This document shows positions 8,060-17,364 of a stretch of DNA of 64,000 bases, piece after piece (the first letter of the stretch is position 1; each line of letters opens with the position of its first letter). Source of the DNA: Proteocatella sp041738345 (GTDB lineage: Bacteria; Bacillota; Clostridia; Peptostreptococcales; Filifactoraceae); assembly GCA_041738345.1 (NCBI GenBank), contig JBGSPX010000020.1, forward strand, positions 12,364 to 76,363, read 5' to 3'. Both the position numbers and the translations under genes were made by a program. Under the pieces are notes generated by a model. It searched no databases and was not told the DNA's origin. It saw only the letters and a list, made by a program, of their open reading frames with translations.

Positions 8060-11000
8060 GTGAAATTAAAATCGATAGAACTTAAGGGATTTAAGTCTTT
8101 TCATAATAAGACGAAAATAGAATTTCCAAATGGAATAATAAGTATTGTTGGTCCAAATGGAAGCGGAAAAAGCAATGTATTGGATGCCTTTAGATGGGTT
8201 CTTGGAGAGCAAAGTGCTAAAAATCTTAGAGGAGATAAGATGGAGGATGTTATATTCTCTGGAACAAAACGTCATAATCAAGCCAATTATTGTGAAGTAG
8301 AGATAATATTTGATAATGAAGATAAAGCGTTAGATATTCCTTTTTCCGAAGTTAGCATAAAGCGTAAAGCTTATAGAGATGGAGAAAGCGCATATTATTT
8401 AAATGGAAAAATATGCAGATTAAAAGAGATAAAAGAACTTTTGTTAGACTCAGGAATAGGTAAAGAGGGGTATTCGGTAATATCTCAAGGTAAAATAGAT
8501 GAGATTGTAAACTCGACCTCAGTTCAAAGGAGAAAACTTTTAGAAGAAGCGAGCGGGATATCAAAATTTAGATTTAAAAAAGAAGAAAGCGAAAAAAAGC
8601 TAGAAGCTACTAAAATTAATATGGAACGCTTAAATGATATATATATTGAAATAGAAAGACAAATTGAGCCTCTAAAAAAACAAAGTGAAAAAGCACATAA
8701 ATATTTAGAACTTAAGAATCACTTGAAAGAAGTAGAAATAAATTGTCTTCTAAACGAATATGATGATTCGTACAAAAATCATTCTAGCGATATATTAGAA
8801 CTTGAAAAAGTTAACGCTGAGTTAAAAATTATAGATAATAAACTGGTAGATTTTAGTAAAACATTAGAGATATATGAAGAAGAAAAAGAAAAAACTCAAG
8901 CTTTGATAACTAAATTAGATAGTGATAAGAACGAGCTTAATATAGAAAAAAACAATATCAAAAATGAAATAAATAAAAATGAAGAAAAATTAGAGTTTAA
9001 TCAAAAAAATCTTACAAAACTAAAAAACTCACTCTTGATATCACAAGGTAATTTAGATGAAGTGGAGTCAAAAAAATTAAAATTAGATGAGTTGAAATTG
9101 AAGGTTAACTCTGAGTTAGAAACGCTAAAGTATGGTTTGGTCCAAAAAGAAGCGCTTAAAGTCGATTTAATTTCAAATTTTGAAAATAGCAAGATTGAAT
9201 ATGAATCCTGTCTCCAAAAAAAGAATTTACTTGTAGAATCTAAAAATAAAAAAGAATATAATCTTCAATTTCTATTGGAGAATATTGAATATGAAAACAA
9301 AAAGAAACAAGAAATAAAAAATAATATACTTCAATTAAAACGAAATTTAAACGAAGTAGATTTTGACATTCAAGATTTGAAACAAAAAAGTGAAGTTTGT
9401 ATAAGTGATTTAAATAATATTCAAAATGATAAAAATAAATTGGAATATGAGCTTTCTGAATGTAGAAAATCAAAAATAGAATCAGAATCACGTAAAAATA
9501 AGATTGTTTTAGAATTAAGGGATTTAAAAACAAAACAAAACATCTACATATCAATGGAAAATGATATGGAAGGTTTAAATAAAAGTGTAAAAACTATACT
9601 TGAAAATAAACATTTAAATGGGATATTAGATGTAGTCGTTAATGTTATAAAAACGGAAGCGGTTTATGAAAAAGCTGTTGAAACCGCACTTGGAGCATCG
9701 TTGCAACATATTATTACTAGGGATAGTAATTCCGCAAAACAGGCCGTTGAATTTTTGAAAAAAACGAAATCTGGAAGAGCTACATTTTTGCCGTTAGATA
9801 CTATAAAAGGAACAAGTCTTTTACTTGAAGGTATAAAGACGGTATCGTCAGTAGTAAAATGTGATGCTAAATATCAAGCGATTATAGAATCTTTGCTAGG
9901 GCGTACTGTATTAGTAGATAATATGGATGAAGCGGTTATTTTATCTAGAAAATTAAACTATAAATATAGAATAGTAACACTTGATGGAGAAATTTTTAAT
10001 CAAGGAGGCTCAATAACAGGGGGGCATTATTATAAACAGACCAATCTTTTAGGCAGAAAAAGAATAATAGAAGAGTACGAACAACGTATAAGCCAATTGA
10101 ATTCTAGTCTAGAAGTAGAAATGAAATGTTTTAGTGACCTTGGGGATAGAGAAGAGGTGTTGCTCGATAAATTGAAATCAATTGACCTTGATATCAATAA
10201 TAGATTAAAGTACAAAGACGAACTCATATTTGAGATAAATGATTTTGAAAATAAACAAAAATATATAAAAAATAGTATTGAAAACTTAAAAACTGAAACT
10301 GAAAATAAAAAAGAATTAGAACTTGAAACTGAGAAAAAAATTGAAACATTAAGACAAGAATTATTAAATTTGGAATCTGAAATAAAAATATCTTTAGATA
10401 GCCTGGTTTGTTTATCAACTGAAAAAAATAATTTTGAATTAGAAAAAGAAAAGTTATTAAGGGGTGTTTCTGAAGTAAACTTGGAAATATCAAAATTAGA
10501 GAGTAAGCTGGAATCATGTAATGTTGAAAATCAAGGCTTATTAACGCTACAACAAACCTATGTTTTTCAATTTGAGGAAAATAAAAAAGAAATATATTTA
10601 TTGACCAAAGAAATATCTGAAATTGAAAAATTGATATCAGAATTCAATTTAGAACTTAAATTAAAGCAAATTGAGGTAGATGAGTTAAATATAAATGTTG
10701 AAGATTTGAAATCTGAAGCTAAAAAAATAGATACGAAATTACATCAGATTTATTTAGAAAAGAAAACTGATGAAGAAGTAAAAATGAAAAAAATAGAAGA
10801 AAAATATAGACTTGAAAATAAAATAGGAAAAATTCAAGTTATTACTCAAACGGTAACGCAACGAATATTAGAAGAATATCAAATAAGTATAGAAGAAGCA
10901 AGGCAATTTTATAATAAAGAAACACAATATGAAAAAAGCAGTATATTAGATTTAAAATCTAAAATAGAAGCATTGGGCAATATAAATTTAGATGCGATAG

Positions 11001-11590
11001 AAGATTATAAGATACTATCAGAACGATATGAACTTTATAATATTCAAATAAATGATATAAAACAGTCTATAGAAGCACTGGAATCAATAATTACAGGGCT
11101 TGAAAAGGATATGACCAGAGAGTTTAGAGAAAATTTTGATATGATAAACTCGACTTTTGGAAAAGTATTTTCGCAACTATTTGGAGGAGGCGAAGGGAGC
11201 TTAATAATAAGTAATCCTTCAGATATACTTAACTCGGAGATAGAAATAGTAGCACAGCCAGAAGGTAAAAAATTGAAAAGTATATCAGTCATGTCTGGCG
11301 GAGAAAAGGCACTTATGGCAATTGCACTTTTATTTTCAATCCTTATAACAAAACCAGCACCATTTTGTATTTTGGATGAGATTGATGCAGCACTAGATGA
11401 TTCGAATATAGTCAGATTCAGTACTTTTTTAGAGAAACTTTCAAATGATATTCAATTTATAACCATAACGCACAGAAGAGGAACTATGGAGACTTCAGAT
11501 TATATATATGGAGTAACGATGCAGGATAAAGGGGTTTCAAAAATTGTAAGCCTTAAATTTGAAGAAGCTACAGACTTTATAGAACAATAG
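8060..11590 (+). CDS. smc: Chromosome segregation protein SMC
   Basis: A 1176-residue condensin ATPase, close to the usual family length. The N-terminal Walker A is GPNGSGKSNVLDAFRWVLGE. Two long coiled coils flank a hinge domain at about residues 505-660 (GGSITGGHYY near its end). The C-terminal ABC signature is SVMSGGEKALMAIALL and Walker B is PFCILDEIDAALDD. SMC with ScpA/ScpB loops and resolves DNA from the origin. The start is GTG at 8060. It sits between rnc and ftsY as in Bacillus, with only 20 bases to ftsY. Confidence 0.97.
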   Translation: MKLKSIELKGFKSFHNKTKIEFPNGIISIVGPNGSGKSNVLDAFRWVLGEQSAKNLRGDKMEDVIFSGTKRHNQANYCEVEIIFDNEDKALDIPFSEVSIKRKAYRDGESAYYLNGKICRLKEIKELLLDSGIGKEGYSVISQGKIDEIVNSTSVQRRKLLEEASGISKFRFKKEESEKKLEATKINMERLNDIYIEIERQIEPLKKQSEKAHKYLELKNHLKEVEINCLLNEYDDSYKNHSSDILELEKVNAELKIIDNKLVDFSKTLEIYEEEKEKTQALITKLDSDKNELNIEKNNIKNEINKNEEKLEFNQKNLTKLKNSLLISQGNLDEVESKKLKLDELKLKVNSELETLKYGLVQKEALKVDLISNFENSKIEYESCLQKKNLLVESKNKKEYNLQFLLENIEYENKKKQEIKNNILQLKRNLNEVDFDIQDLKQKSEVCISDLNNIQNDKNKLEYELSECRKSKIESESRKNKIVLELRDLKTKQNIYISMENDMEGLNKSVKTILENKHLNGILDVVVNVIKTEAVYEKAVETALGASLQHIITRDSNSAKQAVEFLKKTKSGRATFLPLDTIKGTSLLLEGIKTVSSVVKCDAKYQAIIESLLGRTVLVDNMDEAVILSRKLNYKYRIVTLDGEIFNQGGSITGGHYYKQTNLLGRKRIIEEYEQRISQLNSSLEVEMKCFSDLGDREEVLLDKLKSIDLDINNRLKYKDELIFEINDFENKQKYIKNSIENLKTETENKKELELETEKKIETLRQELLNLESEIKISLDSLVCLSTEKNNFELEKEKLLRGVSEVNLEISKLESKLESCNVENQGLLTLQQTYVFQFEENKKEIYLLTKEISEIEKLISEFNLELKLKQIEVDELNINVEDLKSEAKKIDTKLHQIYLEKKTDEEVKMKKIEEKYRLENKIGKIQVITQTVTQRILEEYQISIEEARQFYNKETQYEKSSILDLKSKIEALGNINLDAIEDYKILSERYELYNIQINDIKQSIEALESIITGLEKDMTREFRENFDMINSTFGKVFSQLFGGGEGSLIISNPSDILNSEIEIVAQPEGKKLKSISVMSGGEKALMAIALLFSILITKPAPFCILDEIDAALDDSNIVRFSTFLEKLSNDIQFITITHRRGTMETSDYIYGVTMQDKGVSKIVSLKFEEATDFIEQ

Positions 11591-11610
11591 TTGAAAGAAA
11601 GGATTTAGAT

Positions 11611-12873
11611 ATGTTTAAAAAACTTTTTGGATGGGGACGTAAAAAAGAGGAAATAGAAGACCAAATTGAAGAAGAAGTAGAAACTGAGGAAGAAGTAGAA
11701 ACTGAGGAAGAAGTGGAAACTGAGGAAGAAGTGGAAGCTGAGGAAGAAGTAGAAGCTGAAGAAGAAGTAGAAACTGATGAAGAAGTAGAAACTGAGGAAG
11801 AAGTAGAAGCTGAGGAAGAAGTAGAAGCTGAGGAAGAAGTAGAAGCTGAGGAAGAAGTAGAAGCTGAGGAAGAAGTAGAAGCTGAGGAAGAAGTAGAAGC
11901 TGAAGAAGTAGTAGAAAAGAAGGGTTTTTTTGCAAAGTTAAAAGAAGGTCTCTCAAAAACAACCCAAAGCTTTACTACAAAATTAGACAATTTGTTTAAA
12001 GGTTATAAAACTATAGATGAAGAGATTTATGAAGAACTTGAAGAAATTCTTATAACTGCAGATGTAGGGTTTGAAACGACATTAAAAATAACTGAAGAAT
12101 TAAGAAAAAGAGAAAGAGAAAATAAGATAGAAGACCCTGCTGTGCTTCAAGAAGAACTTGAAAATATAGTGGAGAATTTATTGTTATTACCGTACGAAAA
12201 ATCTGAAGAAGTTGAGAATGTCAATTTAGAAGAAATTTCAATTTCAGACAAAAAGCAAAAGATTATGGTAATCGTAGGAGTAAATGGGGTTGGAAAAACT
12301 ACAAGTATAGGAAAAATTGCATCTCAACTCAAAAATGAAGGGCAAACAGTTATGCTTGCAGCTGCCGATACTTTTAGAGCCGCAGCTACAGAACAGCTTA
12401 CTATTTGGGCAGAAAGAGCAGGGGTTCCTATTGTAAAACATCAAGAAGGGGCAGATCCTTCGGCAGTAATATTTGATGCTATAAAATCAGCTAAAGCACA
12501 AAAGATAGATGTTTTAATATGTGATACCGCAGGAAGACTTCACAATAAAAAAAATCTTATGAATGAACTTGAAAAAGTATTTAAGATAATAAATAGAGAA
12601 TATCCTGAAGCCGAAAAAGAAGTATTACTCGTAATAGATGCGACTACAGGGCAAAATGCAATAACTCAAGCAAAAGTATTCAAAGAAGCGGCTCCACTTA
12701 ACGGACTTATTCTAACTAAATTAGATGGAACTGCAAAAGGTGGAGTTGTACTAGGTATAATTTCAGAGCTTTCAATTCCTATAAAATATATAGGTGTTGG
12801 AGAAACAATTTCTGATTTACAGAAATTTGAAGCGAGAGCCTTTGCAAAAGCACTATTTGGGAAAAATGAATAA
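11611..12873 (+). CDS. ftsY: Signal recognition particle receptor FtsY
   Basis: A 420-residue SRP receptor GTPase that docks ribosome-SRP complexes at the membrane. It has a short basic N-terminus (MFKKLFGWGRKKEE), a long acidic A-domain made of a tandem repeat (residues about 21-98), then N and G domains: GVNGVGKTTSIGK (G1), AADTFRAAATEQL, DTAGRLHNKKNLMNEL (G3), LTKLDGTAKGG (G4/G5). FtsY A domains vary in length; here the variation comes from an 18-bp DNA repeat. It is co-directional with smc, while ylxM-ffh, its partner genes, follow. Confidence 0.96.
   Translation: MFKKLFGWGRKKEEIEDQIEEEVETEEEVETEEEVETEEEVEAEEEVEAEEEVETDEEVETEEEVEAEEEVEAEEEVEAEEEVEAEEEVEAEEEVEAEEVVEKKGFFAKLKEGLSKTTQSFTTKLDNLFKGYKTIDEEIYEELEEILITADVGFETTLKITEELRKRERENKIEDPAVLQEELENIVENLLLLPYEKSEEVENVNLEEISISDKKQKIMVIVGVNGVGKTTSIGKIASQLKNEGQTVMLAAADTFRAAATEQLTIWAERAGVPIVKHQEGADPSAVIFDAIKSAKAQKIDVLICDTAGRLHNKKNLMNELEKVFKIINREYPEAEKEVLLVIDATTGQNAITQAKVFKEAAPLNGLILTKLDGTAKGGVVLGIISELSIPIKYIGVGETISDLQKFEARAFAKALFGKNE
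11671..11904 (+). repeat. In-frame 18-bp tandem repeat in ftsY, 13 units
   Basis: Thirteen consecutive 18-base units of the form GAAGAAGTAGAAACTGAG or the GCT variant, encoding EEVETE or EEVEAE. Units 8-13 are almost identical in DNA and so are probably the most recent copies. The reverse strand shows a spurious Ser-rich ORF across it. The array keeps frame at any copy number. Confidence 0.95.
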
Positions 12874-12899
12874 TAATTATAAATATAAAGTAAAAATAC

Positions 12900-12928
12900 T
12901 TGACAAGCGTTAGAAAATATAATAAGAT
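12900..12928 (+). promoter_or_regulatory. Probable promoter of ylxM-ffh
   Basis: TTGACA (12900-12905), a 17-base spacer and TAAGAT (12923-12928) lie in the gap between ftsY and ylxM. Confidence 0.45.
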
Positions 12929-12933
12929 ATTAT

Positions 12934-12957
12934 CTGTAAAGCAAACAACCTTTACAG
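12934..12957 (+). promoter_or_regulatory. Leader hairpin abutting the ylxM ribosome site
   Basis: A perfect 8-bp inverted repeat CTGTAAAG/CTTTACAG with an 8-base loop. Its right arm runs into AGGAAAGGTG, the ribosome site of ylxM, so folding could affect translation initiation. No known RNA family is recognised. Confidence 0.35.
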
Positions 12958-12971
12958 GAAAGGTGTGGAAA

Positions 12972-13322
12972 ATGGAGATAGATAAGTTTGTTCATTTGAA
13001 TAAATTATTCATTTTGTACAGAAATTTATTGACTGAAAAGCAGTCGATAATATTAGAATACTACTTCGGCGAAGATTTGTCTCTTGGAGAGATAAGTGAA
13101 GAGATGAATGTTTCTCGTCAAGCTATACATGACACCTTAAAGCGTTGTGAAAGTATATTGATAGACTACGAAGAAAAATTAGGACTTTATAAGCAAGAAA
13201 TTGAAGGAAATGAAAAAATAGAAAAAATAATTTCAATGTTAAAAGCATTAAAATCAGAGTATAGTCTTAATGATAATAGAATAGATAAAATAATAGATAT
13301 TTGCAAGGAGCTATCAGAATGA
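12972..13322 (+). CDS. ylxM: YlxM, SRP-associated helix-turn-helix protein
   Basis: A 116-residue protein of the YlxM/UPF0122 family, with a sigma-region-4-like helix-turn-helix (LSLGEISEEMNVSRQAIHDTLKR). It is encoded immediately before ffh in many Firmicutes and reported to modulate SRP. The start at 12972 (MEIDKFVHLNKL) follows AGGAAAGGTG; a longer in-frame reading from 12900 overlaps the predicted promoter and is not supported. Its stop overlaps the ffh start (ATGA), indicating translational coupling. Confidence 0.88.
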   Translation: MEIDKFVHLNKLFILYRNLLTEKQSIILEYYFGEDLSLGEISEEMNVSRQAIHDTLKRCESILIDYEEKLGLYKQEIEGNEKIEKIISMLKALKSEYSLNDNRIDKIIDICKELSE

Positions 13323-14692
13323 TATTTGAAAGTTTATCAGATAAACTCCAAAATGCCTTTAAAGGACTTAAAAGCAGAGGGAAACTTACTGAAAAAGATA
13401 TCGATCTCGCAATGAGAGAGGTTAAACTCGCTTTACTTGAAGCTGACGTAAACTTTAAGGTAGTAAAGGATTTTATAAAAAGTATAAAAGAAAGAGCTAT
13501 GGGAGTAGCAGTTACAGAAAGTCTTACTCCAGGCCAAGAAGTTATAAAAATAGTAAATGAAGAACTAACGACACTTATGGGAGGCGTACAAAGCCAAATT
13601 ACATTTGCAAGTAATCCGCCTACGGTAATAATGATGGTAGGACTTCAAGGTGCAGGAAAAACTACTACAGTAGCAAAGCTTGGTAAAATGCTTAAAAAAC
13701 AAGGCAAGATGCCAATGGCGGTTGCTTGTGACATATATAGACCAGCAGCAATTAAACAGCTTAAAGTAGTTGGAGAACAAGCAGGAATAACAGTTTTTGC
13801 AGATGAAGAAAACAAAAACCCAGTTGATATAGCTAAAAAAGCAGTAGAAAAAGCTAAAATATTAGGAAATGACGTAGTATTAATAGATACAGCAGGTAGA
13901 CTTCATATAGATGAAGTGCTTATGCAAGAACTTAAAGATATAAAATCTACAGTTATGCCTCAAGAAATACTTTTAGTAGTAGACTCAATGACAGGACAAG
14001 ATGCAGTAAATGTAGCGCAAAGCTTTAATGATGCACTTGGAATAGACGGAGTAATCCTAACAAAGCTTGATGGAGATACAAGAGGTGGAGCGGCATTATC
14101 AATAAAAGCCATAACGCAAAAACCAATAAAGTTTGCAGCAGTTGGTGAAAAACTTGATGATTTAGAACAATTCCATCCAGATAGAATGGCATCAAGAATT
14201 CTTGGAATGGGTGATGTACTAAGCCTTATAGAAAAAGCACAAGGCGCATATGATGAAAATCAAGCGAAGCAGTTAGAAGAAAAAATCAAAAAACAAGAAT
14301 TTGACTTCAACGACTTTTTAGAGCAGATGCAGCAACTTAAGAAGATGGGCTCATTAAAGAGTTTGCTTCAAATGATGCCAGGTATGCCTAAGGAAGTAAA
14401 AGATATGGATATAGACGAAAAACAGCTTGATAGAGTACAGGCTATAATTTATTCTATGACCAAAGAAGAAAGAGAAAAGCCAGCTATAATAAATGTAAAG
14501 CGAAGACAACGTATTGCCAAAGGCTGTGGAATGGATATTAAAGAAGTTAATAGACTTATAAAACAGTTTGAAGAAAGCAAGAAAATGATGAAGCAGATGA
14601 CAAAAATGGCAGGTAATAATAAAAAAGGCAGAAGAGGGCAAGGCGGATTCCAAATGCCTATGAACCCTGGTAAAATGAAGTTTCCTTTTTAA
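13319..14692 (+). CDS. ffh: Signal recognition particle GTPase Ffh
   Basis: A 457-residue SRP54 protein that binds signal peptides and 4.5S/scRNA. The N domain is followed by the G domain with GLQGAGKTTTVAKL, DIYRPAAIKQL, DTAGRLHIDEVLM and LTKLDGDTRGGAALS. The methionine-rich M domain (GMGDVLSLIEKAQ, then QRIAKGCGMDIKEVNRLIK and many Met near the end) is complete. The start is ATG 13319, with AAGGAG at 13304-13310, overlapping the ylxM stop. It acts with FtsY, encoded just upstream. Confidence 0.97.
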   Translation: MIFESLSDKLQNAFKGLKSRGKLTEKDIDLAMREVKLALLEADVNFKVVKDFIKSIKERAMGVAVTESLTPGQEVIKIVNEELTTLMGGVQSQITFASNPPTVIMMVGLQGAGKTTTVAKLGKMLKKQGKMPMAVACDIYRPAAIKQLKVVGEQAGITVFADEENKNPVDIAKKAVEKAKILGNDVVLIDTAGRLHIDEVLMQELKDIKSTVMPQEILLVVDSMTGQDAVNVAQSFNDALGIDGVILTKLDGDTRGGAALSIKAITQKPIKFAAVGEKLDDLEQFHPDRMASRILGMGDVLSLIEKAQGAYDENQAKQLEEKIKKQEFDFNDFLEQMQQLKKMGSLKSLLQMMPGMPKEVKDMDIDEKQLDRVQAIIYSMTKEEREKPAIINVKRRQRIAKGCGMDIKEVNRLIKQFEESKKMMKQMTKMAGNNKKGRRGQGGFQMPMNPGKMKFPF

Positions 14693-14739
14693 AAGAGGTT
14701 ACAATATAAATAGTAAATATTCAAGGAGGTGAAATTGAA

Positions 14740-15003
14740 ATGGTAAAAATAAGATTAAAAAGAATGGGTGCAAATAAGAAACCTTTTTATAGAATAGTAG
14801 TTGCAGATTCTCGTTCTCCAAGAGATGGTAGATTTATCGAAGAGATAGGATACTACAATCCGATATCAAACCCAAAAGTTGTGAAAATCAACGAAGAGAA
14901 AGCTGTTAAATGGTTAGGTACTGGTGCTCAACCAACTGAAACTGTAAAGAATTTATTCAAAAGCAATGGTGTATTAGAGAAGTTTGAAGCTTCTAAAAAA
15001 TAG
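14740..15003 (+). CDS. rpsP: 30S ribosomal protein S16
   Basis: An 87-residue ribosomal protein: MVKIRLKRMGANKKPFYRIV, then DSRSPRDGRFIEEIGYYNP, the S16 signature. It is a core small-subunit assembly protein. The ribosome site AAGGAGGTGA is excellent. Order ffh-rpsP-khpA-rimM-trmD-rplS is the classical arrangement. Confidence 0.97.
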   Translation: MVKIRLKRMGANKKPFYRIVVADSRSPRDGRFIEEIGYYNPISNPKVVKINEEKAVKWLGTGAQPTETVKNLFKSNGVLEKFEASKK

Positions 15004-15041
15004 TTTGAACTATAATTACCATTTCTCTTAGGAGGAAAAAC

Positions 15042-15272
15042 ATGGGAGAATTAGTAGCAGTAATAGCAAAAGCACTTGTTGACTATCCCGAACAGGTAAC
15101 TGTTTCAGAGACTGTGGGGCAAGAATCTACTATTGTAGAGCTCAGAGTGGCAGAAGAGGATATGGGAAAGATTATAGGAAAACAAGGAAAAATTGCCAAA
15201 GCTATAAGAGCTGTAGTTAAAGCAGCATCGAATAAGGAAAACAAAAAAGTTATTGTAGAAATAGTACAATAA
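15042..15272 (+). CDS. khpA: KH-domain RNA-binding protein KhpA (YlqC)
   Basis: A 76-residue single KH domain with the GxxG loop GKIIGKQGK and flanking helices. KhpA partners with KhpB/Jag in RNA binding and cell-envelope or division control in Gram-positives. It follows rpsP after 38 bases with an AGGAGG site and is closed by a strong terminator. Confidence 0.93.
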   Translation: MGELVAVIAKALVDYPEQVTVSETVGQESTIVELRVAEEDMGKIIGKQGKIAKAIRAVVKAASNKENKKVIVEIVQ

Positions 15273-15275
15273 TTC

Positions 15276-15311
15276 AAAAACCTAGAGACTTTTAAGTCCT
15301 CTAGGTTTTTG
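15276..15311 (+). terminator. Rho-independent terminator
   Basis: A 12-13 bp stem AAAAACCTAGAG/CTCTAGGTTTTT with a T-run, right after khpA. It separates it from recX. Confidence 0.85.
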
Positions 15312-15344
15312 TGCATAAAAATATAATTCAATGTGAGGTAAGAT

Positions 15345-15983
15345 ATGATAGTTACTAAAATAATGAAAAATAAGGCAAATTATGATATATATATAGATGA
15401 AGAATATTCATTTACTCTCACAGATGAAGGGCTATATAGAACGAAATTAAAGAGCGGGATAGAATTTATAATAACAGAAGAGTTAAATGATATTTTAAAA
15501 GAAGACGAGGCCAAACGTTGTAAAAATAGAGCTTTAAAAATAATAACAACTTCTGCAAAATCAGAAAACAAGATAAAAGAAAAACTTATAAAAGAAGGTT
15601 ATAGTGAATATGCAATACAAATGGCACTTGAATTTTTAGGGGAATATAAATTTACAAATGATGAAAGACTGGCAAATAACATAGCTCAAAAATCTTTGAG
15701 AAATAATAATTCTATACGTCAAATGAAACAGACTTTAAAAAATAAAGGTATAAAAAAAGAAGATATAGAGAAAACACTAGAAGACATAAATGAAGAAGAT
15801 GAGATAGAAAATGCCATAAATATAGCAAATAAAAAGTATAATACTATAAAAAATAAAGATAGAGCTGAAATTTTAAGAAAAATTGCATACACTTTAAATT
15901 ATAGAGGATTTTCATATAGAGCGATAGATAAAGCTATTCAAGATATAAAATCTAAATTAGAAGAAAAAGAATATGAGGAATAG
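15345..15983 (+). CDS. recX: Regulatory protein RecX
   Basis: A 212-residue, highly helical, Lys/Glu-rich protein with the three-helix RecX repeats (EDEAKRCKNRALKII, ENKIKEKLIKEGYSEYAIQMALEFLGEYKFTNDER cut here into its parts, and a final GFSYRAIDKAIQDI). RecX binds RecA filaments and tunes recombination and SOS signalling. It is unusual in being inserted between khpA and rimM. Its motifs are diffuse, so the call rests on overall layout and the FTNDERLANN-type segment. Confidence 0.78.
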   Translation: MIVTKIMKNKANYDIYIDEEYSFTLTDEGLYRTKLKSGIEFIITEELNDILKEDEAKRCKNRALKIITTSAKSENKIKEKLIKEGYSEYAIQMALEFLGEYKFTNDERLANNIAQKSLRNNNSIRQMKQTLKNKGIKKEDIEKTLEDINEEDEIENAINIANKKYNTIKNKDRAEILRKIAYTLNYRGFSYRAIDKAIQDIKSKLEEKEYEE

Positions 15984-16004
15984 TAAATAAAATACATGAA
16001 GTAC

Positions 16005-16033
16005 TGTTCAAAGCTAAAGATTTAAACTATAAT
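16005..16033 (+). promoter_or_regulatory. Probable promoter of rimM-trmD
   Basis: TGTTCA (16005-16010), a 17-base spacer and a perfect TATAAT (16028-16033) in the gap before rimM. The -35 is imperfect. Confidence 0.5.
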
Positions 16034-16088
16034 ATAAAGATATGTATAAAATATTAAAAAGTTAAAGACAAAAGATGAAGGTGATTTA

Positions 16089-16592
16089 ATGAAAAAATAT
16101 AGAATTGGGCAAATAGTAAACACACACGGACTTAAGGGAGACATGAAAGTATATCCTTACACAGATTATCCAGAACGATTTGAAGAAGTAGAATATCTGT
16201 ATATGGAGGGCGAAGGAGATAAGAAATTTAACATTGAGAATGTTAGATACCAAAGGAATATGGTACTTCTAAAGCTAAAAGGGATAGATACCATAGAAGC
16301 TGTAGAGGAAATTAGAGATAGACATTTGTTTATAGATGAAAATAATTTAAGAGAGCTAGATGAAGATGAGACTTTGATTTCAGACCTTATTGGACTTAAT
16401 GTTTATCTTGAAGATTTAACGCCTATAGGCACGATTAAAGATGTGCTTCAATATACTGCAAATGATGTTTATGTAATTGTAAATGAAGAAGGGAAGGAAT
16501 TTTTAATCCCAGCTTTAAAACAATTTATACCTGTAGTTGATGTGAAAAATAATAAAGTAATAATAACTCCAATAGAAGGAATGTTAGAATAA
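16089..16592 (+). CDS. rimM: 16S rRNA processing protein RimM
   Basis: A 167-residue ribosome maturation factor that binds S19 and helps form the 30S head. The N-terminal RimM barrel (YRIGQIVNTHGLKGDMKVYPYTD) is followed by the PRC-barrel (LIGLNVYLEDLTPIGTIKDVLQY to FLIPALKQFIPVVD). It overlaps trmD by one base (TAATG), implying coupling. Confidence 0.96.
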   Translation: MKKYRIGQIVNTHGLKGDMKVYPYTDYPERFEEVEYLYMEGEGDKKFNIENVRYQRNMVLLKLKGIDTIEAVEEIRDRHLFIDENNLRELDEDETLISDLIGLNVYLEDLTPIGTIKDVLQYTANDVYVIVNEEGKEFLIPALKQFIPVVDVKNNKVIITPIEGMLE

Positions 16593-17341
16593 TGAAATAC
16601 CATGTAATGACTCTTTTTCCAGAGTTTATAGAAGGTGCTACAGAGCACAGCATGATAAAAAGAGCAAAAGAGAATAATATAATAGAAATAGAAAGTTACA
16701 ATATAAGAGATTTTTCAGAAAATAAACATAAGAAAGTTGATGATTATCCATTTGGCGGAGGTGCAGGAATGGTTATGGGTGTCCAGCCTATATCAGACTG
16801 TTATGATTATATTTTGAATTCAAATAATCTTACAAAAGAGAATACTAAGACTATATTTATGTCTCCAAAAGGAACAACTTTAACTCAAGAAAAAGTGCAG
16901 GAGCTATCAAAATATGATAATCTTGTAATCCTATGTGGACACTATGAAGGGGTAGATCAAAGAGCAATAGATATGATTGTAGATGAAGAAATATCTATTG
17001 GAGATTATATACTGACGGGTGGAGAATTAGGTGCACTTGTAATAATAGATGCGACGGCAAGACTTATAGATGGTGTGCTTAATAAAGAGGAATCTCATAT
17101 GGAAGAAAGTTTTTCAAATAATCTATTAGAATATCCTCAATACACAAGACCTAGGGAATATAAAACATTAGAAGTTCCAGAAATCCTTTTAAATGGAAAT
17201 CATAAACTTATAGATCAATGGAGATTTGAAAAATCTTTGGAGATAACGAAAGAAAGACGAAATGATCTTTTTGAAAAGCTAGAGATTGAAAAGTTCAGTA
17301 AGGCAGAAAAAAAAATATATGAAAATGTATTGAAAAAATAG
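16592..17341 (+). CDS. trmD: tRNA (guanine-N1)-methyltransferase TrmD
   Basis: A 249-residue SPOUT methyltransferase making m1G37 in tRNAs, which prevents frameshifting. It starts MKYHVMTLFPEFIEG. Knot motifs visible are VDDYPFGGGAGMVM, LCGHYEGVDQRAIDMIVDEEISIGDYILTGGE (in parts) and YTRPREYKTLEVPEILLNGNH. A rplS promoter begins inside its last codons. Confidence 0.97.
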   Translation: MKYHVMTLFPEFIEGATEHSMIKRAKENNIIEIESYNIRDFSENKHKKVDDYPFGGGAGMVMGVQPISDCYDYILNSNNLTKENTKTIFMSPKGTTLTQEKVQELSKYDNLVILCGHYEGVDQRAIDMIVDEEISIGDYILTGGELGALVIIDATARLIDGVLNKEESHMEESFSNNLLEYPQYTRPREYKTLEVPEILLNGNHKLIDQWRFEKSLEITKERRNDLFEKLEIEKFSKAEKKIYENVLKK

Positions 17342-17358
17342 TAAAAATATGGTAAACT
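17330..17358 (+). promoter_or_regulatory. Promoter of rplS
   Basis: TTGAAA (17330-17335), a 17-base spacer ending TGG and TAAACT (17353-17358), an extended -10. The predicted transcript starts near 17365 and leaves a leader of about 67 bases. Confidence 0.65.
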
Positions 17359-17364
17359 ATTTTA

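Noticed and set aside
11577..11990. Long Ser/Leu-rich reading frames antisense to ftsY
   Set aside because: Created by the 18-bp repeat; FtsY is clearly the coding frame.
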